Shown here: positions 18,488-30,082 of the stretch, piece by piece
Layout of the letters: the number at the start of each line of letters is the position of its first letter
How positions within the stretch are numbered: the stretch's first letter is position 1
Origin: Oncomelania hupensis
Taxonomy: Eukaryota; Mollusca; Gastropoda; Littorinimorpha; Pomatiopsidae
Reading direction: 5' to 3'
Assembly (NCBI GenBank): GCA_036898135.1
Contig: JBAHVR010000273.1
Location: 1 to 64,000 of the forward strand
DNA: 64,000 nucleotides
The notes under the pieces: generated by a model
What the model saw: the letters and a program-made list of their open reading frames with translations, nothing else
The model's database searches: none
Told to the model about the DNA's origin: nothing
Program-made: the position numbers and the translations under genes

Positions 18488-19426
18488 TTTACTCAGGCGA
18501 TTTCAACACGCAACCAAGAGGCTGTGACTGTGGCCAAAGTGCTGGTGAAAGAGTGGTTCCAGCGTTTTGGCGTGCCTCAATGCATCCACAGCGACCAAGG
18601 CCGCAACTTCGGAGCAGAGGTCATTGCAGAGCTGTGCAAGATCTACAACATCCAGAAGTCCCGAACAACACCCTATCATCCTGAAGGCAACGGGCAATGT
18701 GAAAGATTCAATCGGTCCATGCACGATCTACTGAGAACCCTGCCCAGTGAACTTAAGAGACGGTGGCCTGAACATCTTCCCGAACTGGTGCAAGCCTACA
18801 ACTACACACCGCATGCTTCCACTGGGTTCGCTCCACACTTCCTCCTGTTTGGGCAGGAGCCCAGACTTCCAGTGGATGAGCTGTTGGGTCGTCCAGGGCC
18901 ATCAGCCTGTGGTCCTGTAGACTGGGTGCGACAACATCGACACCGACTGCAAGAGGCGCATCACAAAGCTCTTCAGCAGCTGAAAGAAGCAGCCACGGAG
19001 AGAGCCCGCATCACCGACCAAACCGTAAGAGAAAAGCCGCTACAGGTAGGCGATTTTGTATATATCATTAACCGAGTGGTCGGATGAAATAAGATGCAAG
19101 ACATTTGGAGGACAGAACTGTATGTGATTGTCAATCGACCTTATGGAGACTCTAGTTGTGTATACACGGTGAAACCTTACAAAGGTGGGCCAACAATGAC
19201 TCTCAATAGAAAAGACCTGAAGCTGGCCAAACCGCCGCTTGATATGCAGGACATTGTGCTACCAGATAGGCCTGAGAGTAATGACTATGATACAGACAGT
19301 GAAGAAGACATTCGATACTACGCATTACCGGCCAAGAGACCTACCTTGAGCCTAAGATCGACGTCGAGTCCCGTAGTTCAGCGTAGATCAAAGCGCATTG
19401 CTGCTAGGCAGGCAAACCAAGATTAG
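18488..19426 (+). pseudogene. Integrase C-terminal half with one nonsense codon
   Basis: The sequence opens inside the integrase core. HSDQGRNFGAEVIAELC carries the second acidic residue and NGQCERFNRSMHDLL the third; the first catalytic Asp region is missing. It continues through FLLFGQEPRLPVDELLG and the chromo/GPY-like tail (VYTVKPY) to a basic C-terminus (VVQRRSKRIAARQ). A TGA at 19085-19087 interrupts an otherwise continuous frame to 19426. The context suggests a CpG-to-TpG change. The retained piece is consistent with deletion of all upstream pol and gag. Confidence 0.85.
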
Positions 19427-21285
19427 AGACTCTTAAATGCAATGTGTTGCCTGAGAAATTCGGGAAATAGTATGTTGAATTCTTGACTTTGATACGATAG
19501 TTGCCCGAGAAATGTCGCTAGGAATGATTATTTGATAAGACGTTTTGATTAGAAACCATGTTAGTTTTGGTGTTTGAGATAGTTAGGAGTTTACACTCTT
19601 TTTTTTGGAATGTGGTGTGGATTACGTAGTTTAGTCTGATTTCTTATTGAGTTTTTATTTTATTATGACTTATTATTAATATGGGTGCTAGACCCTATTT
19701 AATATATGATAATCTCGCCCATTTGCTCATTTGTGAGTTGAGAATATAATGCAGTCTTAATATTTTATTTGAAATAATAAATTTAGAGATTGAATTGTTA
19801 AGCGTATTTTGTTTGTTTGTTTTTGTTCGCGAGTTTTTATTGTGTGACAATAGTAAATATATTTTTTTTAGATAAAATATTTAGGTTAATTGTGATGTTT
19901 GGTTATCTTTTTTTTTTTTGTGACATAGGCATTATCTAATTTTGTGTTTAACTGTTTGGAATTTCGGTTTGATGATTAGTATGTGTACCCAAAGATGGTT
20001 AAAACTTTTTCGAGAGTAAGTAATTTGTGACGTTGTATGTCTATTTTGTTGAAGTGTGTATTATGTAACTATCTATGTAAATTTTCGTAGTGTTTGTTGA
20101 ATTTTTAATGTATTAATCATTACAGCGTGAAGTATATTTTATGTGCTAATCTTTTGCATGTTAATGTGTGGATATATGTTCGTCAATCGATTTTAGTGCT
20201 TATGTTTTTAGGAGGTTTGAGTGCTTTAATATTTATGTTTTTGTTTAAAACTACTTTGCGTATTAATGGTAGGAATTTTGATGGGAAACCTGTCAAACGG
20301 ATTAGATTTCTGGACAACAGTGGATAATGAAATATGTATTTTACTTTTAAAGACGGAGATTGTCTTTGCTCATTTTATTAGGATACAGGCAGGATTGAAG
20401 ATTTGTTTGAATTGAAGGATAATGATTTTAGTTGCGTGAAGTTTGAGGGGAAACATTGTTGTAGTAAATAAATGAATTACTTTAGAAAAGCGAGGCTGAG
20501 GACTGCGATACATACGAATTTGTTTAACTGTTAGCGGAAATATAATGTGAAAAGGAAGAGAGACTTTTGTACGAATATAAAGAAAGTGCAAGTTGGATGA
20601 TAAGTATGTGTAATAGTCACTTAACGTAATTTTTGTTCCCAACTTACAAAGTGGGCGAAAATCACTGTTAAAACTATTATATTTAAGGTGAGATAAATTG
20701 TTGTTTTAATGGCGATAAGATTATGCCAAGGGGATGAGATTTGGTTTGAATTGTTCACGGAGTTTGTTTTTCTGGACAAGAGGACTAAGCCTTCTGCCAC
20801 ATGCATGCTTTTTCTATGTCTTGGTCAGTGAAGGCATCCTCAGAACGTTCAGATTTTATTGCATCCATTTAGTGTTAATAGATGTTTTGTTTTGAGTCAG
20901 TGCTATCAGCAAAGATTAAACTCTATGTCAAATACATGCTTTCTCTTTGTTGGGGCAATGCCCACACTGAATCTTAACAATGAGCGTTGTTTAGGCTAAT
21001 ATGTAAAATACATGTTAACCACAGGGATATAGTATTCGTTCCTAGTTACCTCACTTTTTGAGTGGAGGAATTTGGTGTCGTGTTTGTAGGAAGATAAACA
21101 CGAACAGAGGATTTATTATGGAATTGATCCCCTAATTGCATGGACAATCATAGGTGAAAAATTGGTGTGTCTGTCAAATACAGCCCTAATTATTTTCCTT
21201 GTCTTGTTCCAACGTTAGATCCCATATGTTAGTATACCAACGTTTGCATCAGCGAGGACGCTGATGGGATAACGGTTGGGGGGGA
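19427..21285. other. Non-coding internal region of the LTR element
   Basis: About 1.85 kb of T-rich sequence lies between the pol stop and the 3' LTR with no convincing gene. A 66-residue hydrophobic frame at 20127-20327 has no recognisable features. The last bases form the G-rich polypurine tract. Confidence 0.6.
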
Positions 21286-22546
21286 TGTAACCAATTGGCC
21301 GTAGCCTTGGTTAATGAAAATGTGTGATCTATTTTGCTGTTCCCTGAAACACGCTACATCTAAATAAACGCAGACGTACGAGATATTAGGATGAAAATAG
21401 TTGTGATGCCAAGATAGTTAGTAGGGATTGAAAAATGTACAAAGTGTGAAATGAAGAGCGGAAGTTGTAGAAATAATAAATTTATTTTACACGCCACTCG
21501 CCGTGTGCCCCCACCCCCCTCCTCCGCCCCCACCCCCGTACCTCCTGTCCCCATCAAATGTTTGACCTGAGTCATCCAAATACGTCAATCATTTAGTAGC
21601 TACATTGTACGTGCGCGGTCAGAGTATTAAAGTTATAGTGTTGATACAAGTGACACTGATAGTTTGTATGAACAATGTTGGTTCCATGCCTGTATTTAGA
21701 TTGTAATTTTGAGCATTTGTTGCATAAAATTTGAGTATAGCAAGGTGATAATTATGAATGAATATTTATGTTTAGTTAGTAAGTTTAGAGTTTTGTTAAT
21801 TAGCAGTTGATATATATTTTGGTTAGGAATATATATGTTAATTGACGCTTGAAGTGTTATGTTTATTGCTTTGGTATATTGTCTAATGTAATTATATGTG
21901 TGTGTTATGATTATGTAGAAATAACTTTAATAATGGTGAACGTTTGATTTCATTTGTGTTTTGTGTCAGACTAGTGCTGTCAACAGGCAGTGTCAAAGTT
22001 GAAATGTAGATGTATATTTTCTACGGAAGAGGATGTCAGCACGAAGGGTTCCATTGTTGTGTGGGAAACAATGTTTTGATTGACAGGAAGGGAGGACTAG
22101 TGTTAGGACCGATGGTCGAGTTTTGGAGCAAATTGCTCTTGGAATGATAATAATAAGAATGAGTGCAGGACAGGGATTCGTGGTAGTTAGAACAGATAGA
22201 TAGAGAGAGAAGGAGATAGAAAGAGGGACGAGACTCGGACAGTACCAAGAGAAAATGGTTTAGTTTAGTTAGAGTTAGAATGGGAAATAAACTGTAGGGA
22301 AGTAGGAATCAACGTAGGACAATGTTGTAGAAGAGTGAAATATGGATTTGTGAACACTGTAAATGCTACTTGCTAAATGTTTTCTGTGTCTGTGTTCAGT
22401 AAAGTTGCTAAAACGCACACCTTCCAGCCTGCGTGTTTTATTTCTGTTTGTGAATATATTTGTAAATTATGTGTGGTGTGACTCTGGACATTAACACCTA
22501 ACACCATCACCGGACACGATGACCAACAACAACCCCCATCACTACA
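21286..22546 (+). repeat. 3' LTR (1261 bp)
   Basis: Near-identical to the 5' LTR at 17068-18329; followed by the GATG duplication at 22547-22550. Confidence 0.95.
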
Positions 22547-22702
22547 GATGTATAATGTATTGTCACGTAAAGTACACACAACATTTTTGTTGGCAGAATA
22601 CAGATAATTGTTTCTTGTTGCTAAACCTAAATTCAACACTGACAAACAAACATGACTGCAAACTGTAAACATTACATAGATCAGGAGATGTTCTGTTCAT
22701 GT

Positions 22703-25678
22703 CTACTTGTACTTTAGCAGTGACTGTGCATATGCACTTTTTAGCTGCTGCAGTTCCTCGTTGGAGTGAGGCTTCGGAGGTTTTGATTTTACAACCAATA
22801 GCGCTTCTACTGTGTCTTTAGACATCAGGGACCTGCTGTCAGTGCAGGTTTTCCGCACACAACTGAACACCCTCTCACAGGCAGCACTGCTATGAGGAAT
22901 GGTGCAAATTCCCAGCATAAATTGGCACAAGTGCAGGAACTGTGGGTGCCTCTTGCTGAGCTCAACCCAGAACTCATCTACCCTTGTATTTGGACCCACA
23001 ATTGCCTTGACATCAGTTGTTTGGTATTCAGCAAATTCTTCTTCAATCTGCTCAGCTGTGGCATCTGGTGGCATCAGAGCAGGGAATCTCTTGATGAAAA
23101 AACGCACATCTTGGGAGCCAGCAGTCAACTGTGCTGAAGGATTAATGATTGCTGTGTGCTGAAGCAAGGGGTCTGTGAGGAGGAGTTTCTGAATTAAATA
23201 CTGGCATGTGGCTTCAAAGTAGGCACGCACAGAAGTGTAAAACTCGGCTACACGCTCAGGCTTTAAGTTGTGGTCTTTAGGGCTGTCCAGCATCTTCCTG
23301 GCCTCCTCCCCCACCATCAAGTCCTCATCTGCTTTCTGATTTTCCTTGTTGAACTTGACATCAGTCAACAACTGGTCTTTAACTGCAGACGGTTTCAAAA
23401 ACCTGCTGAAAAGTCGTCTGATCAGCTGTTCCAGGGCTGGCTGCAACTGATGGATCAATGGCTCCTCTGCCTGAAGTTTTACAAGCACCTCATCGTAGAC
23501 TTTCAGAGTGTAGCTGAGAAAATGTGTGAACAGCCTGTTGGTTGGGGAACGCAGGAAGTTGTTGATGCTCTCAACCTTTTGCTTTGATACACCAATGTAC
23601 TCTTCTGCACTCCTCTTCTTAGCATCATCTTTATTTTTCTTGCTTGCTTCAAGGAAGAGGTGCCGCAGTGGCTCCCAGTTATCAAGAAGGCGTTTGATAC
23701 ACCTGCAACATACAAACACAGTTACTCAAATATCTACTATGGCTTGATTTGTGAGAAGTAAAATACTCCAACTTATTACCCCCTCCCCACCAAACATATT
23801 CTGCATGTACACTTTAAAAACCTAGAAATTGTCACCTTGAAATGCTCAGCCAACGTGTGCATCCATGCTTGAGCATCCTCTGCTGCTCCACATCATACAG
23901 TTCCTGGAGTTGTTTCAGTGTGCTCTGGCGTAGGGTGCTCTTTTTGAAGAAGTAGTATATGTCAATGATCTGCTCTTCAATGGATGGGAGACATGCAGCA
24001 CCTGCAATCACGCAAACATGTGCACATCACTTTGAATGCCCGCATGAGTCATGTTGGAGAAAGACTTTTAAGATGAAGGGAATAATAAGTCTAATAACAA
24101 AATACCCCGAGAAACATTAAATACATGATACAGCCTTAAAACATAATACAGGTTTTGTGATACCCTGTCCACAATTACAAAATCAAATGCACATAACAGA
24201 AAACTAACTCAGAACTAAAAGTTAGTCCAGTTAATAAAATTACAGTAACACTAACAAACCTTTCTTTGCACCAATGTGGACTAAGTGCAGTGTACAAGCT
24301 GCCAGGTACACACTAGGGTTCTTCTGGGTTATGAAGGCAAAAACACCTTTGTGGCGCCCAGTCATCACTGCAGCGTTGTCACACCCAAAAGCAAGGCAGT
24401 TTTTCCATGTGATGCCATGGTTGTGTAACTCTTTGTCAACAAGGTTGAAGATATTTTCGCCTAAACAAAGCACAAAGAAGTATCATTAGCAAAGCTGAAT
24501 GATTGAAATGAACATACAGAGCACTCTAAAAATCAGGTGTACAATTTGACACACAACTCCGATTATGTAACATAATTTGTCATCAACAAAAATTCTCACA
24601 TACAGGAAATAATCTTAACATGTAACATAAAACATGTTGCCTGCAGCTCACCTGTGGCCGATTCTTCACAGTCTCTAAGAGCCAACAGCTGTGTGGTCAC
24701 ACATCCCAGCTGGCCATTAGTGACGTCAAATGTCCTAACCACTAAGGGAAACAGCTTGGCATCAGCTTCATTACTGCCATCTGTGGCTAGGCTAAATGGC
24801 TTTTCCCTCATGGTAGTAGCCAAGTCGGCCATGGTCATAGCAGACATTTCCTTAATGATTGCTGTGGCTTTGCTTCTTCCACACTGAAGACCTGTGTGAC
24901 AGTAATGAGCACACAATACAGAATAATAATACATTCACTACACAGCAATAATTAGGCTACAGTGCACTGTACAACTAACACAATCTGTATAGTTCAAGTT
25001 GTATAATAATTTACACGTAGACAAGTGAAAGTCAAAGTTTGGAACAATAAATTATACTTATCATGAATACAAAAGCTTATTTTTCACAGAGGTCTCTTTA
25101 AATTATTTTAAAGTTATGTAAGAGCCTAGACTAGAGTCAACATTTAATTTAAAAAACAACAGAAGAGAAACAAATATTTTAGAATTCAACACAGAAAATA
25201 AACAAACAACAAATTATTTTTAAGGGCTAAAAATCTGTTCCAACCAACCTTGTGCTATCTGGCTGTCGGAAAACATTTCCTTCATCAGGTGCGCCAACTT
25301 TTCCGCCTGGCTGATAGAGATATTTTCCCGAGCAACGTAGTCGCAGAGCATGGCTTCGGCACGTATGACTTTCAATGGCTCACTAGCAGTTGTCATAGCC
25401 CGAGCTGTGAACAGGCTTTTGATTGATGCGGACCCTTTTGCAGCGCCTTCACACTTCTCGTGGGCTTTGGAGGAAATGTGTCTCTCACAATCATGTCGGC
25501 CGCCATGTGCTACAGTGAAGTCGATTTTGCATAATGTGCAGCGCGCAAACTCCTGACCCTTCGCAGACTTCGTCAAAGAAGGCCATTTTTCGCTATAAAC
25601 TTTTAAAAAGTCTTGCTTACGGGCTGGCTGTTTGGCTTTAGGCACTAATCTATCAGGTGAATGGCTTCGTTTTGACAT
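22703..25678 (-). CDS. hAT transposase, five exons (678 aa)
   Basis: The exons are 25249-25678, 24652-24891, 24260-24460, 23836-24001 and 22703-23702. All introns have GT..AG ends in phase, giving 2037 coding bases without a stop. Residues about 45-85 form a BED-type zinc finger (CTLCKIDF ... HDCERHISSKAH). The acidic residues of the RNase H-like core are probably D181 (LATDGSNEADAK) and D251 (FGCDNAAVMTGRHKG). The C-terminal hAT dimerisation region is FWVELSKRHPQFLHLCQF then PHSSAACERVFSCVRK. It resembles the C17orf113/ZNF862-like hAT lineage. TIRs and a target duplication around it argue for a real autonomous transposon, not a domesticated gene. Confidence 0.92.
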
Positions 25679-25774
25679 TGTTTTTGCTCCAGAAACTTGC
25701 TATAAACCGGAACCGGAACCTAGGTAAGGGAAGTAACTACACTGCGCGTCTTTTAACCACACACACATATAAAA

Positions 25775-25894
25775 CCCGTTGACCATATTTTATGAAACCT
25801 ATTGACCGTATTTTTTGCGAACTGACCATACGACCGTACTTCAAGGCTAAATAACGTACTAATACGGCGAACGACCGTACGGTAGGCAAGTCTG
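25775..25894. repeat. hAT right end: subterminal GACCRTA repeats and terminal inverted repeat
   Basis: GACCATAT, GACCGTAT, GACCATAC and GACCGTAC (twice) recur within 120 bp before the terminus. Similar ACCATATTTT motifs lie near the left end (about 16809 and 16827). Subterminal repeats of this kind bind transposase in known hAT elements. Confidence 0.6.
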
Positions 25895-25905
25895 GAATAA
25901 GCCAT

Positions 25906-26752
25906 TCTACAAACACAGCACTATATTCCACAGAATGATCACAAAATTGTTCACTTCTTTCTTCCTTGACGCTCAGTCAGTTTTTAACAGATTATTTTCT
26001 TTTGATTCTGTAAAAGTCGAGTAACAGCTTTATGATTGCTGAAAGAAGAATTTCCTCAAACCAAGTATAAAGCAGACAGTATACTGAAATGTGTCTTCAC
26101 GCCAGCTAGTATTGAGCAAAAGTGAAGGCTGGCTGGGTGTTGCGCACAGTCGTTAGGGAACGTAACTAATAAACACGCCTTATGACGCATGCTAAACAGT
26201 AAACAGGGATATGTTAATTTGAAAACATATGCATGCGCGTTTGTACGCATGTGTGCGTGTGCATGTGTGTGTGTTTATGCATATGCAAGCGTGTGCACAC
26301 GTGCGCGAGTGCATATGCATGTGCGTGCATTCTTGATTCAGTTTAGAAGTAACTAGCAATTATTTAAATGGCGGACATACCGGAAGCGTCCATGTTGTTG
26401 CTAAGAGAAAATGACTAGGCACTAGCGTTTGCATCGTCTGCTATAATGGGATTTCCCACAGCTTAAAACCAAAAGTAACTAATGCTCCATCATTGCAGTA
26501 ATTTTCTAACTTATTCAAGGTTTAAGAAAGTGTTACACATTAATGTTTAACGTTACAAGTATAATGCAGTGTGTTGTGTATTTAATAATAAAAATAATTG
26601 TGAGAACAGCATGAAGGTTAAAATCAATACCGTCACGAGACTTCAATAAAAATAAAACCACAGGCAAAGGATTCGCGTTATATATCTAATAACAGGTAAA
26701 GAATTCTGCAGTTGTATAAAAAAAAGGAATTTTAATTTAAATTTCATTCAAA
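25906..26752. other. Right non-coding segment of the Polinton
   Basis: This lies between the displaced start codon of the last Polinton gene and the right TIR. It has no supported gene. It includes a purine/pyrimidine alternating GTGTGCGTGTGCAT stretch at 26225-26330 and AT-rich sequence. Confidence 0.6.
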
Positions 26753-26903
26753 CTTAAAGACGCAATAAATACGCATATATTAGCAAATGAGGGATTTACA
26801 GAGTATTTTGTCATGTATTTAATTGCTATCAAAACAGCCTTATATTGTAATAAAAACCCTAACCCTAACTCTTTGTCGGTGAGTTCTCATTATTGCTCTC
26901 TCT
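26753..26903 (-). repeat. Polinton right terminal inverted repeat
   Basis: Read on the minus strand from 26903 it starts AGAGAGAGCAATAATGAG and aligns to 1116-1287. It contains two TTAGGG units that are not in the left repeat. GCCCA (26904-26908) follows as the duplication. Confidence 0.75.
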
Positions 26904-26908
26904 GCCCA

Positions 26909-29900
26909 TAAGGTCCTTGAGCTCAATCTTCTGACCTTCCGTCAAGCCTGGCCCTAGCTTAATATCATCGATGCCTTTTTTGCTGTGGAAGTCTCCCAGT
27001 TCCAACAGCTCCTCGCTGTTGAAGCTGTCGTCGATCTCAGCTGCTGTTGCTACATGTACAGTCTCTGGCGGCCTCTCCACGTACAGGTTAAGGAAGTTGG
27101 CGTGGTACTGTATATCTTGGAATGTTGGCCGACCTTCACCTTATAGTCGTTGATCCCCACCACGGTCTCCACTTCGTACGGGCCTTTCCACTGCATCAGC
27201 AACTTATTGTGATCGGTAGGTAGCAGCACCAGTACTTTGTTGCCAGGTTTGAACTTCCTGTTCACGGCCCTACGTTCGTAGTAGTGCTTTCCACAGTCCT
27301 GGGTCTTCTTCAGGTTTTCTCTGGCTATCTCGAGAGTCTGCTCCAGCTTCTCCCGTAGCTCAAACACGTACTGGTAGCTGTTCTTCACCTCTGGGGTGTC
27401 TACTTCTTTCGTCCACAGTTCTTTCAGGATGTGCATCGGCCCTCGGATGGTTCTTCCGTACAGCAGCTCGAACGGAGAGAGAAGCCGGTGGACTCCTGCG
27501 GTACTTCTCTGAAGGCGAAAAGTAGGGCGTTGATGTAGCGATGCCATTGTCTGGGCTGCTCGCTGTACAGTTTCTTCAGGGTGGACTTCAGCGTAGCATT
27601 GCATTTTCGACGAGCCCGTTGCACATTGGATGGTAGGGTGTCGTAGTCATATGCCGGATGCTGAGCAGTCTGTTGACCTCCTTCATGCAGTCAGAGACGA
27701 ACTGCGTCCCGAGGTCTGTCAGAATTTCTTCAGGCACTCCAAGTCTACTGAACATGTCCACCAGTGCCTCTGCCACAGTCTCGGTGTCAATCTTCTTCAG
27801 AGGGACTGCTTCTGCGTACCGAGTCGCATAGTCCACTAAAGTCAGTACCCATCGATGACCTTCTTCACTCGGAGGTCTTATTTCGCCGATTAAGTCTAAA
27901 GCTGAAAGGTCGGTCGATCAAAGGCATCCTCTGCATAGGTACTTTCGGGACCCTTCCTCGAGGTATGGTCTTCTGGCAAATGTCACATGATCGGCAGAAA
28001 CGATTGACGTCCGCATGAAGTCCTGGCCAGTAGAACACCGCCTGGATTCTGTCTGACGTCTTCTTGATGCCCAAGTGACCTCCCATGATGGAGTCGTGAG
28101 CTACTTTCATCACTTGGCGCCTTAGAGGTAACGGTACCAATACTTGACGTAGTGGTTTCCCTCCGTTGACCCTCGGGTGCTGGAAGATTCGGTACAGGAT
28201 CTTGGCCTAAAACCTCAAAATAGACCGTGCCACTGCCTTTGGTCACGTGGTCTTGGCGGTTCCTGTACTTGTTTAAAGTGCTATCAGCTTCCTGGAGCTG
28301 GATCAGTTTATCTCTTTCCACGATGGCAGCTTTGGAGTTGTCGGCGACCTTCAGTGGCGTAGACGTCTTGTCTCTCTTGGCCTGGGCCCTGGTAGTAACA
28401 GCACCGACGATCTCTGGTCGGCAGGGCTGAGCCGGAGTAGCCACATTGTCCCGAAGCAGCTCTGTAAGGTCTCCATCGGGAAATGGCAATGGATCCTCCT
28501 CCACAACTTCGACGTGTTGAGTTGAGGCAGGACTCCACTCTGGATCGGGGTCGTCGGGTCGTCTCGCGCCGTCGATATTCCCGATCATCAAATCGTATAG
28601 CGGCTTCTTCAGGCAAACCGCTTCTACTTCGCCTATGTAGAAAGGGGTGCTGACTTGAATCTTTGCAACTGGCGCTCTCACACATTTGCTTTCGGCCATA
28701 AGTGTCCATTTAGAATCGCCAGTGAACTGTTCTTTAGCGATTAGATCTTCTCTGACGATGACCCCACTGCAGCCAGAGTCTCTTAGAACAGTCACTTCAT
28801 GATTTCCGACGCGTCCCTTGGAAACAGGCATGTTCTGACGGTCACAGCTGCGCTAGCGACGACGGGGATGGATTTTCCGTTGGCAAGGAGAAGTTGGCCA
28901 TCAGTCATGCACTCTTGCACGTCCGCAGGAGTAGCTGTGCGCTCGGTCTCACTCGGAAGAATGACGCTCCCGCCGCACACTTGATGGTCAGATCTACTGG
29001 TTTGCCGTAGATTGGAGAACCGCCTCTGCCGGTTGCCCGCCGCTGCATTGTCCGTACTGCTCCGCTGTCCGCTACTTTTGTTTTGAGGACAGTTAGCCGC
29101 TCTGTGGTCTGTAGCGTTGCAAGTGAAACATCCTCTTGACTGCCCTTTCCCTGGAAGTTGGCGTGGAGTCCGTGTGTCTCTGGCTCGTCTGACTCCCCTG
29201 GATCTGGTTCCCATGGCTTGCAGTTTTCTGAAATGGCTTCGTCGCCTTGGGTGGCCCCAGCGTTTTCCCGTGAGCGATGAGATATCTTTCAGCAACCTCG
29301 GTCACATCATTAAGCGTCTGCAGCTTCTGTAATTCTAAGTGGGTCGCCAGGTCCTTGTGACAGGCATTGAGGAATTGCTCCTTCACGATCAGGTCATGGA
29401 GACTATCGTAAGACTTTCCTTTGCCTGATAGTTTTACCCACTTGTGTAAGTATGACGACAGGCGCTCCACAAATTGCTTTGGTGTCTCGTCTGACAAAGG
29501 CCGGCATTCACGGAAGCGTTTACGGTAGCCCTTCTCTGTGAAGCTGTAGCAATGCAGTAGGGCCTCTTTCAAGACGTCATAGTTTTTGGCATCATTGTTC
29601 GACAGTCTGGTGTAAACCTCGAGTGCTTGCCCCGTCAGAAGTGCACTAAGTCGAATTGCCCAGTCTTGAGGTTGCCAGTTAGAGCTTTCGGCAAACCTTT
29701 CAAATCTCGCCAAATAACTGTCAATCTGGTCCTTCCCGTCGACGTACGCTGGCAATTTTGGAGCCTTGTTGTCGCTGATAACTTGTGGCGCATGCTGATT
29801 TATTTGGATCCGCGCCAACTCTAGCTGGTACTGACGCTCGCCTTCAAGACGCTTCAGCTCGAACTCTCTTTCTTCTCGGCGTCGTTGCTCTTCTTTTTCT

Positions 29901-30082
29901 TGCCGCTGCTGTTCAATTTATAGACGGTTCTGTTCTAATTCTATTTCTTTTTCTAGACGCTTCTCTTCCAATTCTTTTTCTTCTTGGCGACGCTGCTCTT
30001 CTAATTCTCGTTCTTGTATTCTCTCCGGGGACTGTTTCCCTTTTTGATTCAGTTGAATCCCTTTCTGCCAGAAGTCAGCCAT
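26909..30082 (-). pseudogene. Gmr1-like Ty3/gypsy gag, protease and integrase, frame-broken
   Basis: On the minus strand from ATG 30080-30082: a charged coiled-coil N-terminus with TAA at 29918-29920; a SCAN-like gag domain (29760-29260); a zinc knuckle CFTCNATDHRAANC (about 29125); and a protease active-site motif DSGCSGVIV (about 28770, Ser where Thr is common). Next comes the integrase zinc domain (HDSIMGGHLGI ... CRSCDIC, 28110-27980), the integrase core (DYATRYAEAV, TDLGTQFVSDC, NGLVEN, 27835-27600) and a GPY-type tail (MQWKGPYEVETVVGINDYKV). A linker KLGPGLTEGQKIELKDLMG, the kind that normally precedes RT, follows. At least four frame changes are visible. RT follows on the far side of the Polinton. 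Confidence 0.88.

Larger units (their letters stand above)
17068..22546 (+). mobile_element. Internally deleted Ty3/gypsy LTR retrotransposon
   Basis: Two direct repeats (17068-18329 and 21286-22546) begin TGTAACC and end CACTACA, flanked by GATG at 17064-17067 and 22547-22550. A likely primer-binding site starts right after the 5' LTR (TGGCGCTGCGAGCAGGAT, 18332-18349). A G-rich polypurine stretch (GGTTGGGGGGGA) precedes the 3' LTR. The LTRs differ at roughly seven positions by eye, so the insertion is young. Internally only an integrase tail remains; gag, protease, RT and RNase H are missing. It must have been mobilised by enzymes supplied in trans, or the deletion followed insertion. Confidence 0.9.
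16756..25894 (-). mobile_element. hAT DNA transposon with intact spliced transposase, carrying a nested LTR element
   Basis: The ends are perfect 14-bp inverted repeats CAGACTTGCCTACC (16756-16769) and GGTAGGCAAGTCTG (25881-25894). GAATAAG duplications lie at 16749-16755 and 25895-25901. The ambiguous neighbouring C would allow the 8 bp typical of hAT. Without the nested LTR retrotransposon the element is about 3.65 kb. It contains a complete five-exon transposase gene on the minus strand. Both sub-ends contain ACCATATTTT-type repeats. Confidence 0.9.
1116..26903. mobile_element. Polinton/Maverick-like (adintovirus-like) element interrupted by a hAT and a SINE
   Basis: The element is bounded by diverged inverted repeats (1116-1287 and 26753-26903), both starting AGAGA.AGCAATAATG, and by a 5-bp duplication GCCCA. 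Excluding the hAT (16756-25894, one TSD copy) and the SINE it is about 16.2 kb, normal for a Polinton. It encodes integrase, ATPase, putative capsid proteins, protein-primed DNA polymerase B and several uncharacterised proteins. Genes run in both directions with gaps of 3-37 bp. I could not find the cysteine protease usual in Polintons. Capsid, ATPase and polymerase frames are open; integrase and three other genes are broken, so this copy is probably not autonomous now. Confidence 0.88.

Noticed and set aside
22703..25678. Domesticated host zinc-finger gene
   Set aside because: Although intact and spliced, it lies between hAT terminal repeats with a target duplication, so it is the transposase of a mobile element.
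26856..26868. (TTAGGG)2 telomere-like sequence
   Set aside because: Only two units, inside the Polinton right TIR; far too short for an interstitial telomere.
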